Source: Chrysomallon squamiferum
Lineage: Eukaryota; Mollusca; Gastropoda; Neomphalida; Peltospiridae
Assembly (NCBI GenBank): GCA_012295275.1
Contig: CM022673.1
Coordinates: forward strand, 15,150,788 to 15,214,787
Reading direction: 5' to 3'
DNA length: 64,000 bases
Under the pieces are notes generated by a model. It saw only the letters and a program-made list of their open reading frames with translations, made no database searches and was not told where the DNA came from. Positions 1 through 12,807 of the stretch are shown piece by piece; the first letter of the stretch is position 1, and every line of letters starts with the position of its first letter. The position numbers and the translations under genes were made by a program.

Positions 1-42
1 GGGCCGTTGAGAATTGTTGTCGAGTTTGGGGAGGCTGCAAAT

Positions 43-1301
<1,259 letters not shown>

Positions 1302-1354
1302 ATTGCTGCTCGGCCCCCACCTCAAAAAAAAAAAAAAAAAAATCAAAACTCAAC

Positions 1355-1391
1355 GGCCCTTTTCAGGGCCACCCAGATCTCACGAAAAGTG
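1355..1391 (+). terminator. H3 mRNA 3' stem-loop and downstream element
   Basis: The stem-loop GGCCCTTTTCAGGGCC (6 bp stem, TTTC loop) lies at 1,355-1,370, 54 bases after the stop, followed by ACCCA. This is the binding site of stem-loop binding protein in metazoan histone pre-mRNA. A conserved ACGAAAAGTG at 1,382-1,391 is positioned like a U7-type histone downstream element; the same motif follows the other three stem-loops. Confidence 0.93.
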
Positions 1392-1410
1392 TCTGCTGCA
1401 CAATTGCTCT

Positions 1411-1434
1411 GATTGATTGATTGATTGATTGATT
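1411..1434. repeat. (GATT)6 microsatellite
   Basis: Six perfect GATT units directly after the H3 processing signal. No function is implied. Confidence 0.95.
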
Positions 1435-1526
1435 AATAGGCTGACAAAGCTTTAGTTAACGCACAAAGGAGTCGAAAACTCTACTCTGCTTACCTTGTTT
1501 TTAAAGAGACCACGTCCGTCTCGCCT

Positions 1527-1936
1527 ACGTTGACAAAGAAAACAACGCAACACAACACAGCCCAGCACAACACAACACAACACAACACAACACAACAAAC
1601 ACAACACAACACAACACAACACAACACAACACACACAAACAAACGTTGACAAAGAAAACAACACAACACAACACAACACAAACAAACGTTGACAAAGAAA
1701 ACAGCACAACACAACACAACACAACACAACACAACACGACACGACACGACACACAAACGTTGACAAAGAAAACAAAACAACACAAACAAACGTTGACAAA
1801 GAAAACAACACAACAGGACACAACACAACACAAACGTTGACGAAGAAAACAACACAACACAAACGTTGACAAACCGAAACAACACAACAGAACAGGACAG
1901 GACACAACACGACACAACACAACACAACGCAAACAA
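1527..1936. repeat. ACAAC-rich minisatellite in the H3-H2B spacer
   Basis: About 410 bp in which a block reading ACGTTGACAAAGAAAAC recurs about eight times, separated by variable runs of the pentamer ACAAC (with ACGAC variants near 1,736-1,752). The strand is almost free of T outside the block, giving strong purine/C asymmetry. Long open frames on both strands here come from the repeat and are not genes. From 1,937 to 2,340 I see only AT-rich unique sequence. Confidence 0.9.
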
Positions 1937-2340
1937 ACGCACGTGCGCGCACGAGAAAACCGTGCCCCTCTCCGATAACAACGGATTTGAAATGAGCTTT
2001 CTAATTAGAAAACCTGTTTACTGCGTCAGCAAGAACAATGTATTACTTGCAAGGTAGTCGTCTGAAAGGAAAGGAAAGGAAAGAACAAAACAACAAATGC
2101 TTGTTTGTTGTTATTTTTGTATTATTATTTTTTATTATTATTAATAAAGTTCGTTATTACAAGGCGACTCGAGAGCTTGAGTTGTGTGCACGGGGCGGGC
2201 GCGCGCCTGCCTGTGTGGTGTGCTCGTCCTATTTTGTTAAAAGAATTATCATTTCGTTTCAGCTTTATCATTTATATTTTTCTTCATTTCATTCAATAAA
2301 ATTTAAACTGTAATCTTTCATTTATTCCTTAATTTAATTT

Positions 2341-2543
<203 letters not shown>

Positions 2544-2591
2544 TTCAGGAAGAAAAACAACAGTACTGTTATGCAACTGTGTAAAATATGG

Positions 2592-2627
2592 CACTTTCGG
2601 GAGATTTGGGTGGCCCTGAAAAGGGCC
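2592..2627 (-). terminator. H2B mRNA 3' stem-loop and downstream element
   Basis: On the minus strand the stem-loop occupies 2,612-2,627, 39 bases after the H2B stop, with the same 16-base core as H3 and H2A. The conserved CGAAAGTG follows at 2,592-2,599. Confidence 0.93.
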
Positions 2628-2666
2628 GTTGGGAATTAGAAAGGTGGAGTTGTGCGGCTCGCCACT

Positions 2667-3035
2667 TCACTTGCTGCTAGTGTATTTCGTGACGGCCTTG
2701 GTGCCCTCGGACACGGCGTGCTTGGCCAACTCGCCGGGAAGAAGCAGACGTACGGCTGTCTGGATTTCCCGAGATGTGATGGTGGATCTCTTGTTGTAGT
2801 GGGCCAAGCGAGAAGCTTCGGCTGCGATTCTCTCGAAGATGTCGTTCACAAAACTGTTCATGATAGACATGGCCTTGCTGCTGACGCCGGTGTCAGGATG
2901 AACCTGTTTCAAAACTTTGTAGATGTAGATTCCGTAGGATTCCTTTCTCCTCCTCTTTCGTTTCTTGTCCCCGGAACGTGCGGCCTTTGCCTTTCCGGCT
3001 TTCTTTGCTCCCTTTGTGCTAATCTTAGGTGCCAT
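2667..3035 (-). CDS. H2B: Histone H2B
   Basis: Core histone H2B, which dimerises with H2A in the nucleosome. The 122-residue intronless frame has a short basic tail ([20 protein letters not shown]) and the conserved fold with [40 protein letters not shown] and the C-terminal helix ending AVTKYTSSK, which contains the ubiquitinated lysine (VTKYTSSK). It diverges from H2A across a 269 bp spacer. A TATA element lies at 3,087-3,094 (minus), about 52 bases from the ATG. The tail is the most variable part and may help place the species. Confidence 0.98.
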   Translation of the reverse strand: MAPKISTKGAKKAGKAKAARSGDKKRKRRRKESYGIYIYKVLKQVHPDTGVSSKAMSIMNSFVNDIFERIAAEASRLAHYNKRSTITSREIQTAVRLLLPGELAKHAVSEGTKAVTKYTSSK

Positions 3036-3304
3036 ATCGCTGCGAGTAACGAAACGAGAATACGAAAAACGCGCGTTTCGTTTCTCTTTTATAATGCGCG
3101 GAGCGGATCGAGTTGAGAATCGAAAGCGCTTTGCGCGTAAAAAGCGGACGTGATTGTAGTCTACGCCTCTCCGCGGCTTGGCGGTCTGTTCTGAATTCCT
3201 CGGCTGGCAAGCGGGAGGTTATAAAAAGAGGCAAAAGCAAATTTTCGAACGTTTCCGTAATTCGCACTTGTGCTCAACCGTTTCAACAATCTCTCTCCAT
3301 CATC
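3036..3304. promoter_or_regulatory. Bidirectional H2B-H2A promoter
   Basis: A compact 269 bp spacer between divergent start codons. The minus strand has TATAAAAG at 3,087-3,094 for H2B; the plus strand has TATAAAAA at 3,220-3,227 for H2A. I did not find a clear CCAAT box, unlike the H4-H3 spacer. Confidence 0.85.
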
Positions 3305-3691
3305 ATGTCCGGACGAGGTAAAGGAGGAAAAACAAAGGGAAAGAGCAAGACCAGGTCTTCCCGTGCCGGTCTTCAGTTCCCCGTGGGTCGTATCCATCGT
3401 CTCTTGAGAAAGGGCAATTACGCAGAGCGCGTCGGAGGTGGTGCACCCGTCTACCTGGCCGCCGTTCTCGAGTATTTGGCAGCCGAAGTTTTGGAGTTGG
3501 CAGGCAACGCCGCTCGTGACAACAAGAAAACTCGAATTATCCCCAGACATCTTCAGCTGGCCATCCGCAACGACGAGGAATTGAACAAATTGCTGTCGGG
3601 CGTTACGATCGCGCAGGGTGGTGTTTTGCCAAACATCCAAGCCGTTCTTCTGCCCAAGAAGTCGTCGGCCAAAGCTGCCCAAGGAAAGTAA
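3305..3691 (+). CDS. H2A: Histone H2A
   Basis: Core histone H2A, 128 residues, intronless. The start is the ATG at 3,305 that gives the canonical SGRGKGGK tail; an upstream in-frame extension to 3,113 runs through the promoter and is not coding. The fold has [19 protein letters not shown], the acidic-patch residues in [16 protein letters not shown] and [10 protein letters not shown], and the docking region [14 protein letters not shown]. The C-terminal tail (SSAKAAQGK) has no SQ[E/D] motif, so this is canonical H2A, not H2A.X or H2A.Z. It is paired with H2B. Confidence 0.98.
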   Translation: MSGRGKGGKTKGKSKTRSSRAGLQFPVGRIHRLLRKGNYAERVGGGAPVYLAAVLEYLAAEVLELAGNAARDNKKTRIIPRHLQLAIRNDEELNKLLSGVTIAQGGVLPNIQAVLLPKKSSAKAAQGK

Positions 3692-3734
3692 AAACGAAGG
3701 CGCTTTTCTTAAACGCAACCACAAACATCCCAAC

Positions 3735-3770
3735 GGCCCTTTTCAGGGCCACCCACATCTTACGAAAGTG
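3735..3770 (+). terminator. H2A mRNA 3' stem-loop and downstream element
   Basis: Stem-loop at 3,735-3,750, 44 bases after the stop, followed by ACCCA and by TACGAAAGTG at 3,761-3,770, the shared putative U7-binding element. Confidence 0.93.
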
Positions 3771-4884
<1,114 letters not shown>

Positions 4885-4920
4885 CACTTTCGAGAGGTTT
4901 GGGTGGCCCTGAAAAGGGCC
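4885..4920 (-). terminator. H4 copy 2 3' stem-loop and downstream element
   Basis: A perfect minus-strand stem-loop at 4,905-4,920 with the CGAAAGTG element at 4,885-4,892. It remains intact although its gene is broken. Confidence 0.92.
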
Positions 4921-4957
4921 GTTGAGAATTGTTGTCGAGTTTGGGGAGGCTGCAAAT

Positions 4958-5277
<320 letters not shown>

Positions 5278-5310
5278 TTATGCTGTGTAGTGTTTTTTGT
5301 AAAATTGTGT

Positions 5311-8300
5311 TTATATTCTCACTTTTGTTTCTTCCACGAACCGCATTATCAGGTTGTCTACTTGTTTTTTTAGGTGTTTGGGGGGGTTGAAAATGTCCGC
5401 TGGAGTGAATCTGACTTTGATGTTTCTTAAAGCTGTGTTTAGTTTGCGTCTGTCCTTGTCGTATTTGATGCAGTAAAAAATATAGTGTCTGACGTTGTCC
5501 AGTTTATGGCATGTGTCGCACTTGTCACTCACGGTGTTGTCGAGTCTATGTCTGCTGTCGTTTAGTCCGAAGGTCACCCCACTCTGAGACGGGTTAAAGT
5601 TTGAGTTGTTTTGTTGTTGTCTGAGAGTGGGCTGGGCGAGTTGACTTTAGGTTTGATTATGTAGTGCCATAGTCTAGTCTTGTTGTCCCAGTCTTGTTGC
5701 CACGATTCTATCAGCTTATTGTGCGCTATGGTCATGATTTCGTTCACGTTGTATTTAGAGTCAAAGTCGATCGTGTCGTCGTCAAGCGAGTATTTAGCGT
5801 TTTTGTCTGCCAGCTCGTTTCCAGTAACACCCACGTGGGCGGGTACCCACTCGAAGGTGACCTTGTGTCCTCTGTGGGTGATACAGTTTGTGATTTCGAT
5901 AATCTGTCTAATGTACTGGGAGCTGCTGAATTTGAGTTTGTGCAGAGCTTGCAGTGAGCTGAGGGAATCAGTCAGTATGAGGTATTTCTTTTTTGTGTGC
6001 TGTTGACGTAAGTTTGAGTTAAGACCCATTTAAGTGCCGAGAGAATAGCTATTAGTTCCGTAGTGAAGACAGATAGGTTGTTGGTCAGTCTACCTTTGTA
6101 GTTGAAGGGTACGTCGGGTAGTTCCGGCCTGACATGAAAGGCCATGCCGGTTCTTCCCGTGAGAGGGTCTTTGGAGCCGTCCGTGTATATTTGTACGAAG
6201 TCCGAGTAGTTGTCGCTTAGTGCTGCTCTAAAAATTACGTTTTTTAAATGGGTCGTGTTCCGTCGTCGATACTGCCTGTCTAAGCGTTAGAGGTATGTCA
6301 AGTTGTTTCATTGTCCATGGGGGTTCTAAGGGTGACGGGTTGTTTTCAAGTTCTAGGTCCAGTAGGTTTAGTCTTTTTGCTGTCCTGTGTGTGTCGTTGA
6401 GTGATGCTTCTCTGTCGTTGATGTAGGGTAAGTTGTTTGGGATTATTGTGTTTATGGGATGGGTGGGGATGATAATTTTTATTTTGAACCAGTGTTTGAG
6501 ACACTGTGTGCTGCGTCGGATTCGCAGCGGCAGCATGTTTAGTTCCACAAACAGACTGTCCGTCGGTGTGCCTGGGAATACCCTTGCAACAATTCTGAGT
6601 GCCTTGTTGTAGACGGTGTCTAGCCGTTTTAGTTGGTATTCAGACACACCGCTGAACGCCTGGGATCCATACTGGAGTCTCGACACTATTAATGCTTCGA
6701 ACACCATCAAGAGAGATGACCTGTCAGCTCCCCATTTGGCGTTCGAAAGCACTTTCAGTAGGTTCATGTATTGTGTGCATGTGTTGATTGTGTTGGTGAT
6801 GTGTTGTTTAAAGTTAAGGCACCTGTCGAAGGTGACTCCCAGGAATTTGACTGCGTTTACTTGTGGGATTTTTGTGTTGTTGTAGTGTAGGTTTATTTTA
6901 TTGTGTTTAATGTTGACTTTTCTCCCAAAGGTTACGGTGACAGTCTTGGATTGGGAGATGGTGACTCCCAAGTTTCCGCCCAATTTTGTAAGTTATTTAA
7001 GTCTTTTTGCAGATCTGTTTCGATTTGTTTAAGACAGTTTCCAGCACGCCAAAAGGCTGTATCATCCGCAAATAATCCTATGCTAAGCTTAGTTGTGGTT
7101 TTCGAGTTAGTGGCTAGTTTATGTGCTAGGTCATTAATAAAAATGCTAAAAAGAGTAGGGGCGATAACTGAACCCTGGGGGATCCCATTCTCCAAATCCA
7201 AGCTGTCTGAGAAGTTTTCGTTTACATTGACCGTAAAGGATCTATTTTTCAAGAACGCTTCTATAAAGTCGAACATAGGGCCTCTTATGCCCATGTTGTA
7301 GACTTTGATTAGAAGACCATGTCTCCAGACCATATCATAGGCTTTTTCTATGTCAACAAACACTTTTTGTCCAGTAAACAAAGACTCGGATATTTCAGAT
7401 TGTAATCTGGTTATGTGGTCGCTTGTGGAGTGGTTTTTTCGGAAACCACTTTGAAAGGCCGAAATGAGTTGGTTCTTTTCCAGAAAATGGGTTAGGCGTT
7501 TGTTGACCATAGCCTCCATGGTTTTGCAGACACAGGACGTTAGTGAGATAGGACGATAGTTGGAGGGGTTGGAAAGATCCTTGCCCTGTTTTGGAAGGCT
7601 GAAGACGTCAGCATGCTTCCATTTGAGGGGAAGGTATCCTTCCTTCCAGATAGTGTTATACAGTTCCAGAAATAGATTTAGCATGTCTGTGGGCATGTTT
7701 TGAAAGAATAGGTAGGAGAATTTGTCTGGCCCTGGGGCCGTTCCTTTACGGTCGGAGAAGGCCGCTGTCATTTCTGGGAGTGTGAAGGGAATATTATATT
7801 TTGTTCCTTGGGTTTTTGAGTCAGGTGGAATTTTGTTGACTGTTTCTAATTTATTTTTAATTTTTCGAAATTTGGGGGGAAAGTTGTTTGTACTCGAGTT
7901 GTGTTTAAAGACATCTCCCAGAGCAGCGGCCTTCTCTTTGTTTGTATGGAGGTTTTTGTTGCGGACGAGTAGTGTGTTCTTGCTAATTGGTTTGCCCTGT
8001 ATGCGTTTGATTCTGGCCCAAATTTCCTTACTAGATGTGTTGATGTTGATAGATGTGCAGAAGGTTTTCCACCATTCTCTTTTTGCATGTAGCACGGCTT
8101 GTGAGACTTTGTGTTTACTGATTTTGAGGTTTGCGAGGTTGGTTGCTGAGTTGTGTTTTTGGTATGTTTTGCGATGTTTGTTGCGTGCCTTTGTGAGGAG
8201 TTTTAGTTCTTCACTCCACCAAGGGACTGAATTATTTTTGTATTTATAATTAGAAATTGGAATAGTTTTATAGCAATGCTAATTATTCTGTCAGTTAAAT

Positions 8301-9166
8301 TTTGGTTAAAAGTGTCGATATTATTGCTTCGAATGAGTTTGGGATCTGTTTCAGGACATTGTTTTTAAATTCAGTCCAGCTGGCTTTCGTGAAGTTCGAT
8401 TTGTGTTTGTTTATTGGTACCTCTTTCGAGTTATTTTGTGTGTTGTATGAGATGAGTATTGGTAGGTGATCGCTGTTGAGGACTGTCCATTCGCATTCAG
8501 AGGCTATTGTTTCAGACACTGTTGAGATATCAATGCATGACCAGGTGTTGTATATGTCTGATAGGAAGGTTGGCGTGCCATCGTTCAGACATATGTGTTT
8601 GTTAAGTTCCATAAATTTTTCGACGATGATTCCCTGTTTGCTTGTACTAGAGGAACCCCATAGGTGGTTTCTGCTGTTGAAGTCCCCTAGTACGATGGAG
8701 TTGTCTATAAATTTAGCGGGAATGCTTTTAGTGTAGTGTTCGAGTGTTATGTTACATTGATTTTTGCCTGGGTGGGTGTAATAGTTAAATATGTTAATGT
8801 CTTCATCCTGGCCATGTATTGATATCCCAAGTGTCTCTATGTTGATGTGGTGATTTGTGAGTGTGATACATGACTAGGAGAGCTCATTTCTGACAAATGT
8901 CGCTACTCCTCCTCTCGTGGTGCAGTTGGTGTTGTGAAAGAAACCATAGAAACCTGGAATGAGTTTTGGAAGAGTTGATTCTTCCGTGTTTGTGTGTTGG
9001 TGATCCAGGTTTCTTGTATGCATATGATGTCTATCTGTATATTAGAGTTAGTTATGTAGTGTTTGAGTTCTTCGCCATGGCCTCCTGATTTGAGGCCTTT
9101 GGCATTCCACTGTAGGATGTTAATGCCTTTGGCTTGTTTGTGTTTAATGTTTTGTTTGTCTCCCAT
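5311..9166 (-). pseudogene. LINE A1 ORF2: endonuclease-RT-RNase H, several frameshifts
   Basis: This frame would nick target DNA and copy the element RNA. From 9,166 down: an APE endonuclease with LQWNAKGL, IICIQETW and a SDHLPIL end (frame breaks between 8,903 and 8,612); RT at about 8,095-6,230 with GTAPGPDKFSYL, YRPISLTS, FQSGFRKNHSTSD, VDIEKAYDMVW, GIPQGSVIAPTLF and the catalytic LFADDTAFW; RNase H from about 6,200 with IYTDGSK, TELIAIL, LTDSLSS and EWVPAHVGVTGNELAD; then a C-terminal CDTCHKLDNVRHYIFYC finger. The frame shifts at about 6,985, 6,230 and 5,575 among others. The catalytic motifs are intact, so decay is by indels rather than long neutral drift. Confidence 0.9.
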
Positions 9167-9229
9167 GTGTGATGTGAAGGAGCTTGGTAGTGTTAGAGGT
9201 TGGTTCTGTTGCGTGTATTTTGACTGTAT

Positions 9230-11264
9230 TTATTTTATTTGTTTAGTGTTTTCGGTGGTGGTGTTGTTTTTGTAGTAATTGATTGCGTGTGGGAGCACAG
9301 TGTCTAGTTCCAGCGGTATTCCCAGGTGGTGTTGTAGGGTTTGACATGCTGCCATCGTGGCTTTTTTTAACGCTGCCTCCGATCTGTTATTTAGGTTGGG
9401 GTTGGGAGTTTGTAGTGCTCCGTCTAGGAATAGGCCAGTGACAACCCTGAGTAGTTGGAGGGCTGTCACTGGGCTGTCTTTGTTGTTGATTGAGCCTAGT
9501 TGTGTTTGTCTTGTGTTTGTCCTGGAGGCTGGTGTGTATGGGTGTATGGCTGACGAGAGAGGGGGGCTTGCTGTGTGTGTGTTTTTGGCCTCCATGTGTT
9601 TCAGTGCGTTGCGGTAGGCCGCGCAGAGGTGGCTGTGTGTGTAGTGTCGGCCGTTGCAATTTGCGCACTGGGTGGGTTGGCGGCACGGATTGTCGGGCGT
9701 TCTTTTGGGGTGTTTGCCCCCACACCTGAAACACGTTTGGTGTCCCCGCAACGACCTGCACTTTTTTGTGTTGTGTCCCCATCGTTGACACTGGGCGCAT
9801 TTGATGGGTTGTGTTGCGAATGTCAACAGTTGTAGGTGTTCGTTCTTGAAGCGGATGTGGTCTACTGTTGTGTTAGCAGACAGACGCACATCCCAGTAGC
9901 CGTTGCTCCAGATGGTGATGGTCTGAATCATCACCTCTGGGTTTTCTTCTTTCGTTATCTGTAATATTTGTGTAGCTGTTTCAGGAACTGGTTTGGCTTT
10001 CACCAGTCGCCTTAGCGAGTGCTCTGCTGCTGTGGTGGTTGCTGTTGGTGTCGTGTGTATCTTAGGTGTTGTGTAATGAGTGTCTTTTTGTGGGGTGTTG
10101 TTTTGTTGTTGTGGGATGGCTTTTGCCCGTGCAGTTGGTGGCACGCTCGAGTAAAAAAACTCTCGGGGCCAAGTTCTTCCTGGTGTGAGGGTGAGGTGCG
10201 GGAACTCCTCTGTGTTGTTTGATAGTTTGTGGGGGCTTTGGGGGATTTGTTTTGTGGGGTTATCTTGGCGGTATTTGTTTTTTTGTTTGGGTATTGTCGG
10301 GTGTGTGTTGTTTGCTAATTTTAAAAAGTCCTTTTTGTGTGGTGTTTGTTTTGTTGTTTCTGTGTGTGGTTTCTGTTTCTTTCTCCTTGGTTTGGCGTCC
10401 ACCTGGGCCAGGGGTTCTGCAGTGAAGGTGCCGTCCCCCCAGGTGCCGTGGGCCACCGCACGGTCCAATTGTCGATGGATTTCCTCGCTGCTCCTTTCGT
10501 CCTGGGAGTATCCTAGTTCGATGGGGGCAGATGGGCTCAAGGTCTTCACTTGGGTGGGTTCCCGCCTCTCTCTAGGTTCCTCCGTACACCTCGCAAGCGT
10601 TTCGACACCTTTCGACACTCTGTGGGGTGGGGCATGAGCTCCATGCTGGCACCCAGTTTGGTGAGTGAGCTGTCCGACTCGGCCCTGACGAAAGTGGTCT
10701 CGTCAGACAGCCGGGTGTGGAAGACTGTGTCGTCCAACAGTCGCGAGACGGACTGTTGGAAGAATATAGCTTCGTACAGGGTCGGGTTTTTTTTGTTGAA
10801 CAGTACCCGCCTCAGCCCGGGGATTGGTGCCTTAGCGGGTCTAGGAGGGCTGGCGGACAGTTTGAGGGATTTATGGCAGCCCTGTTGGGGGACAGCGATG
10901 TTGAGCATGTCCAGGGCCGAAAATCTATTTGCTGTGCTGATTGGTAGCTGTTCTGGGGGAGATTGGACAGTTGGGTTTGTTTTGCGTTTCTTATTTTTAT
11001 TTTTAGGCTGGGGTGATTCCGGAATTTGGTCAGTCCGGTTGTGACATTTATTTGGGGATATTCTGGGGGAGTGGACAGGTCGGGGCAGGGAGAACCGTCC
11101 GGTGTTGTTTGTACGAGCCCCACGTATATTATGTCGTCTAGTGAGCTGTCAGACGTGCTTCCGTTGTCTTCTGGGAAGCCGATAGAGAAGTCTGGGACTC
11201 CTAGTTTTTTGGGGGAAAACTCTACGGTGTTGGATGGTCCGACTGTTTTAGTTGTGTCCGCCAT
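9230..11264 (-). pseudogene. LINE A1 ORF1: gag-like nucleic-acid-binding protein, frameshifted
   Basis: A minus-strand frame starting MADTTKTVG and ending near 9,230. It is split into three frames by indels near 10,850-10,900 and near 10,600. The C-terminal half has three consecutive knuckles: CAQCQRWGHNTKKC, CFRCGGKHPKRTPDNPC and CANCNGRHYTHSHLC, as in Jockey/I-type ORF1 proteins that coat element RNA. The middle is rich in Pro, Thr and Gln. An acidic stretch DDIIYVGLVQTTPDGSPCP near the N-terminus is conserved in all three family A copies. Confidence 0.88.
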
Positions 11265-11724
11265 TGTATGTTTAGTTTGATATATTAACTTGCTTGTTTT
11301 ATTTTTAGTATAGTTATTATTTTTATTTTTAGTATAGTTATAGTTAATATTTTAATGCAAGATGCAGAATTTTAGTTAATTTAATATAATTTTTATTTAA
11401 TTTAGTACTCAAAATAAAAACGTTATATCATTTAAATAACGATCAGATATATACATATATATATACACAATTAATAAGCGTTGGAGTATTAACAAGGACA
11501 GTGGGGGAGAGGGTTTGAGGTTGGTATAGGGAGGTAACAAAAGGGAGTTTAAAATGTCGTGCTGGGAGGAGGATAGTATTCCGTTTCTTACCCAATTTGA
11601 TGTCGGTTATTCGTCAGTGCTCGAAGTTCGAATTTGCACATAGATTCCTAAGTGCGAAGAAGCGCAAAAGGTAAACAAACAGCTAATCCTCCGTATTGCA
11701 AAGGTGTTGCAGAGCTTAAAGGCG
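11265..11724 (-). other. LINE A1 proximal leader, AT-rich
   Basis: Upstream of the ORF1 start. Mostly AT-rich, with a GGGGGAGAGGGTTTGAGGTTG block near 11,502 that recurs in the A2 leader near 16,385, showing the leader is a shared family feature. Confidence 0.6.
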
Positions 11725-11977
11725 ATTGGCTGCTGGCCGATTCAGTAGTCTGGTCGCTGTTCGGAGTCTGATTGGCTGCCGTGAGTCTTGAAGCTGATTG
11801 GTCGGTTCCCGTTGCTGTGTCCGAAGAGCTCTCGAGAGTGATGGGAGTCTGATTGGCTGCAGTGCTTCTCGAAGTTGATTGGTCGGAATGTGTCCGAAGA
11901 TCTCTCGATGGCGATTGGTCGATTGATGGTTCGTTCTACGCCAATGGTTTATGAGCAGAGATCTGTTAGACGATTGG
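11725..11977 (-). promoter_or_regulatory. CCAAT-box array in the LINE A1 leader
   Basis: Seven ATTGG pentamers on the plus strand (CCAAT in the element's sense direction) start at 11,725, 11,771, 11,797, 11,852, 11,878, 11,914 and 11,973, mostly as CTGATTGGCTGC or GATTGGTCGG in a degenerate 25-60 bp repeat. CCAAT is the NF-Y site and is also the main element of the H4-H3 spacer in this window. An internal promoter for the element is inferred from position; activity is not shown. Confidence 0.65.
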
Positions 11978-12141
11978 CTGGGTTTCGATTCCGTCGCGTT
12001 TACACGGTACAAAAATAGGTGATCACGTAATCCCAAGTATGAAAGTACGAGTACAAAATAGTGAGCAAATATTCCTGATAACTCCACAAAAGAATGAAAC
12101 GAAATCCCAGGCAAAACGAGTGAAAAACGAGAGCAGAAACC

Positions 12142-12177
12142 GAGCGAATCTGAGCTAATCTGGTCCTGTTCTGTTCT
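12142..12177 (-). other. Segment matching the histone H4 leader/start region
   Basis: 36 bases match 375-410 upstream of H4 with one difference. In H4 this segment lies between the ATG (354) and the TATA element (419-426). The match stops on both sides, so it is not simply continuous histone DNA flanking the LINE. Confidence 0.8.
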
Positions 12178-12195
12178 CTCTGAGCTAATCTGTCT

Positions 12196-12297
12196 GATGG
12201 ATGGAGAACTCTTTTTACGTGCCCACGTCCAATTCAAGGTTCGGGCACGCCTATCCCGGATCCGATCTCTGGGATCGCCAGGGATGGGTTCCGGGAC
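12196..12297. repeat. 102 bp block, copy 1 (identical at 17,005-17,106)
   Basis: A GC-rich block running from GATGGATGGAGAAC to GGGTTCCGGGAC, identical by eye in the A1 and A2 leaders although the ORF1 genes of the two copies differ clearly. No tRNA, snRNA or open frame was recognised in it. Confidence 0.9.
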
Positions 12298-12472
12298 AGG
12301 AGAGGGGAAGGGAAAAGGGGGAAAAGGAATGGGAGGGGAAGGGTGCAAGTGCATTTGAAGTGGGCAATTTGGAATAAACCTTTGAGTGGTTTTTACTTAT
12401 TAACAGCCGAAAGGGTGCAGTAGAGATACATATATACAGACCCCTACACAGACACACTCGTACACATATGTG

Positions 12473-12510
<38 letters not shown>

Positions 12511-12646
12511 CATACACACATCCACACACATATACATATATATATGCATTGGGGACTGTTTAAGGGGTTTTATTTATTTATATTTATTTATTTATTTATT
12601 TATTTATTTATTTGGTTTCTACTGTAAAAAAAAAAAAAAAAAAAAG
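12298..12646. repeat. Low-complexity region between A1 and A2
   Basis: A purine-rich GGGGAAGGG tract at 12,298-12,345, unique sequence to about 12,450, a TA/CA tract at 12,475-12,545, ATTT units at 12,570-12,612 and an A run at 12,627-12,646. No gene is seen. Confidence 0.85.
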
Positions 12647-12807
12647 GCTCGTTGTGACATCGTGTCGGGCATCTTTTTGCTTGTTGTTGTTGTTAGCGTC
12701 GCGTTGTTGTTGCTTTTTGGAGTTCAGACGTCGAGGGGAGGTTGCCAGTTGGTTCTGTGGTTGGACCCGGGTGTGTTTATGTTGTGTAATGTTTTGTAAA
12801 ATTGTGT

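Noticed and set aside
1452-1981. Long minus-strand frames rich in Cys, Val and Leu
   Set aside because: They are translations of the ACAAC minisatellite and share no domain with known proteins.
3113-3304. N-terminal extension of H2A by 64 codons
   Set aside because: It overlaps the TATA element and promoter; canonical H2A starts at 3,305.
5694-5957. Plus-strand frames opposite RNase H of A1 (and the same at 13,206-13,469)
   Set aside because: Antisense shadows of the minus-strand RNase H coding sequence.
12196-12297. Possible tRNA or tRNA-derived SINE (GGTTCGGG resembles a B box)
   Set aside because: No matching A box, acceptor stem or cloverleaf could be drawn; retained only as an unexplained repeated block.
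12627-12646. Poly-A tail of LINE A2
   Set aside because: The A run is on the plus strand, so it reads poly-T in the element's sense direction and belongs to the neighbouring low-complexity DNA.
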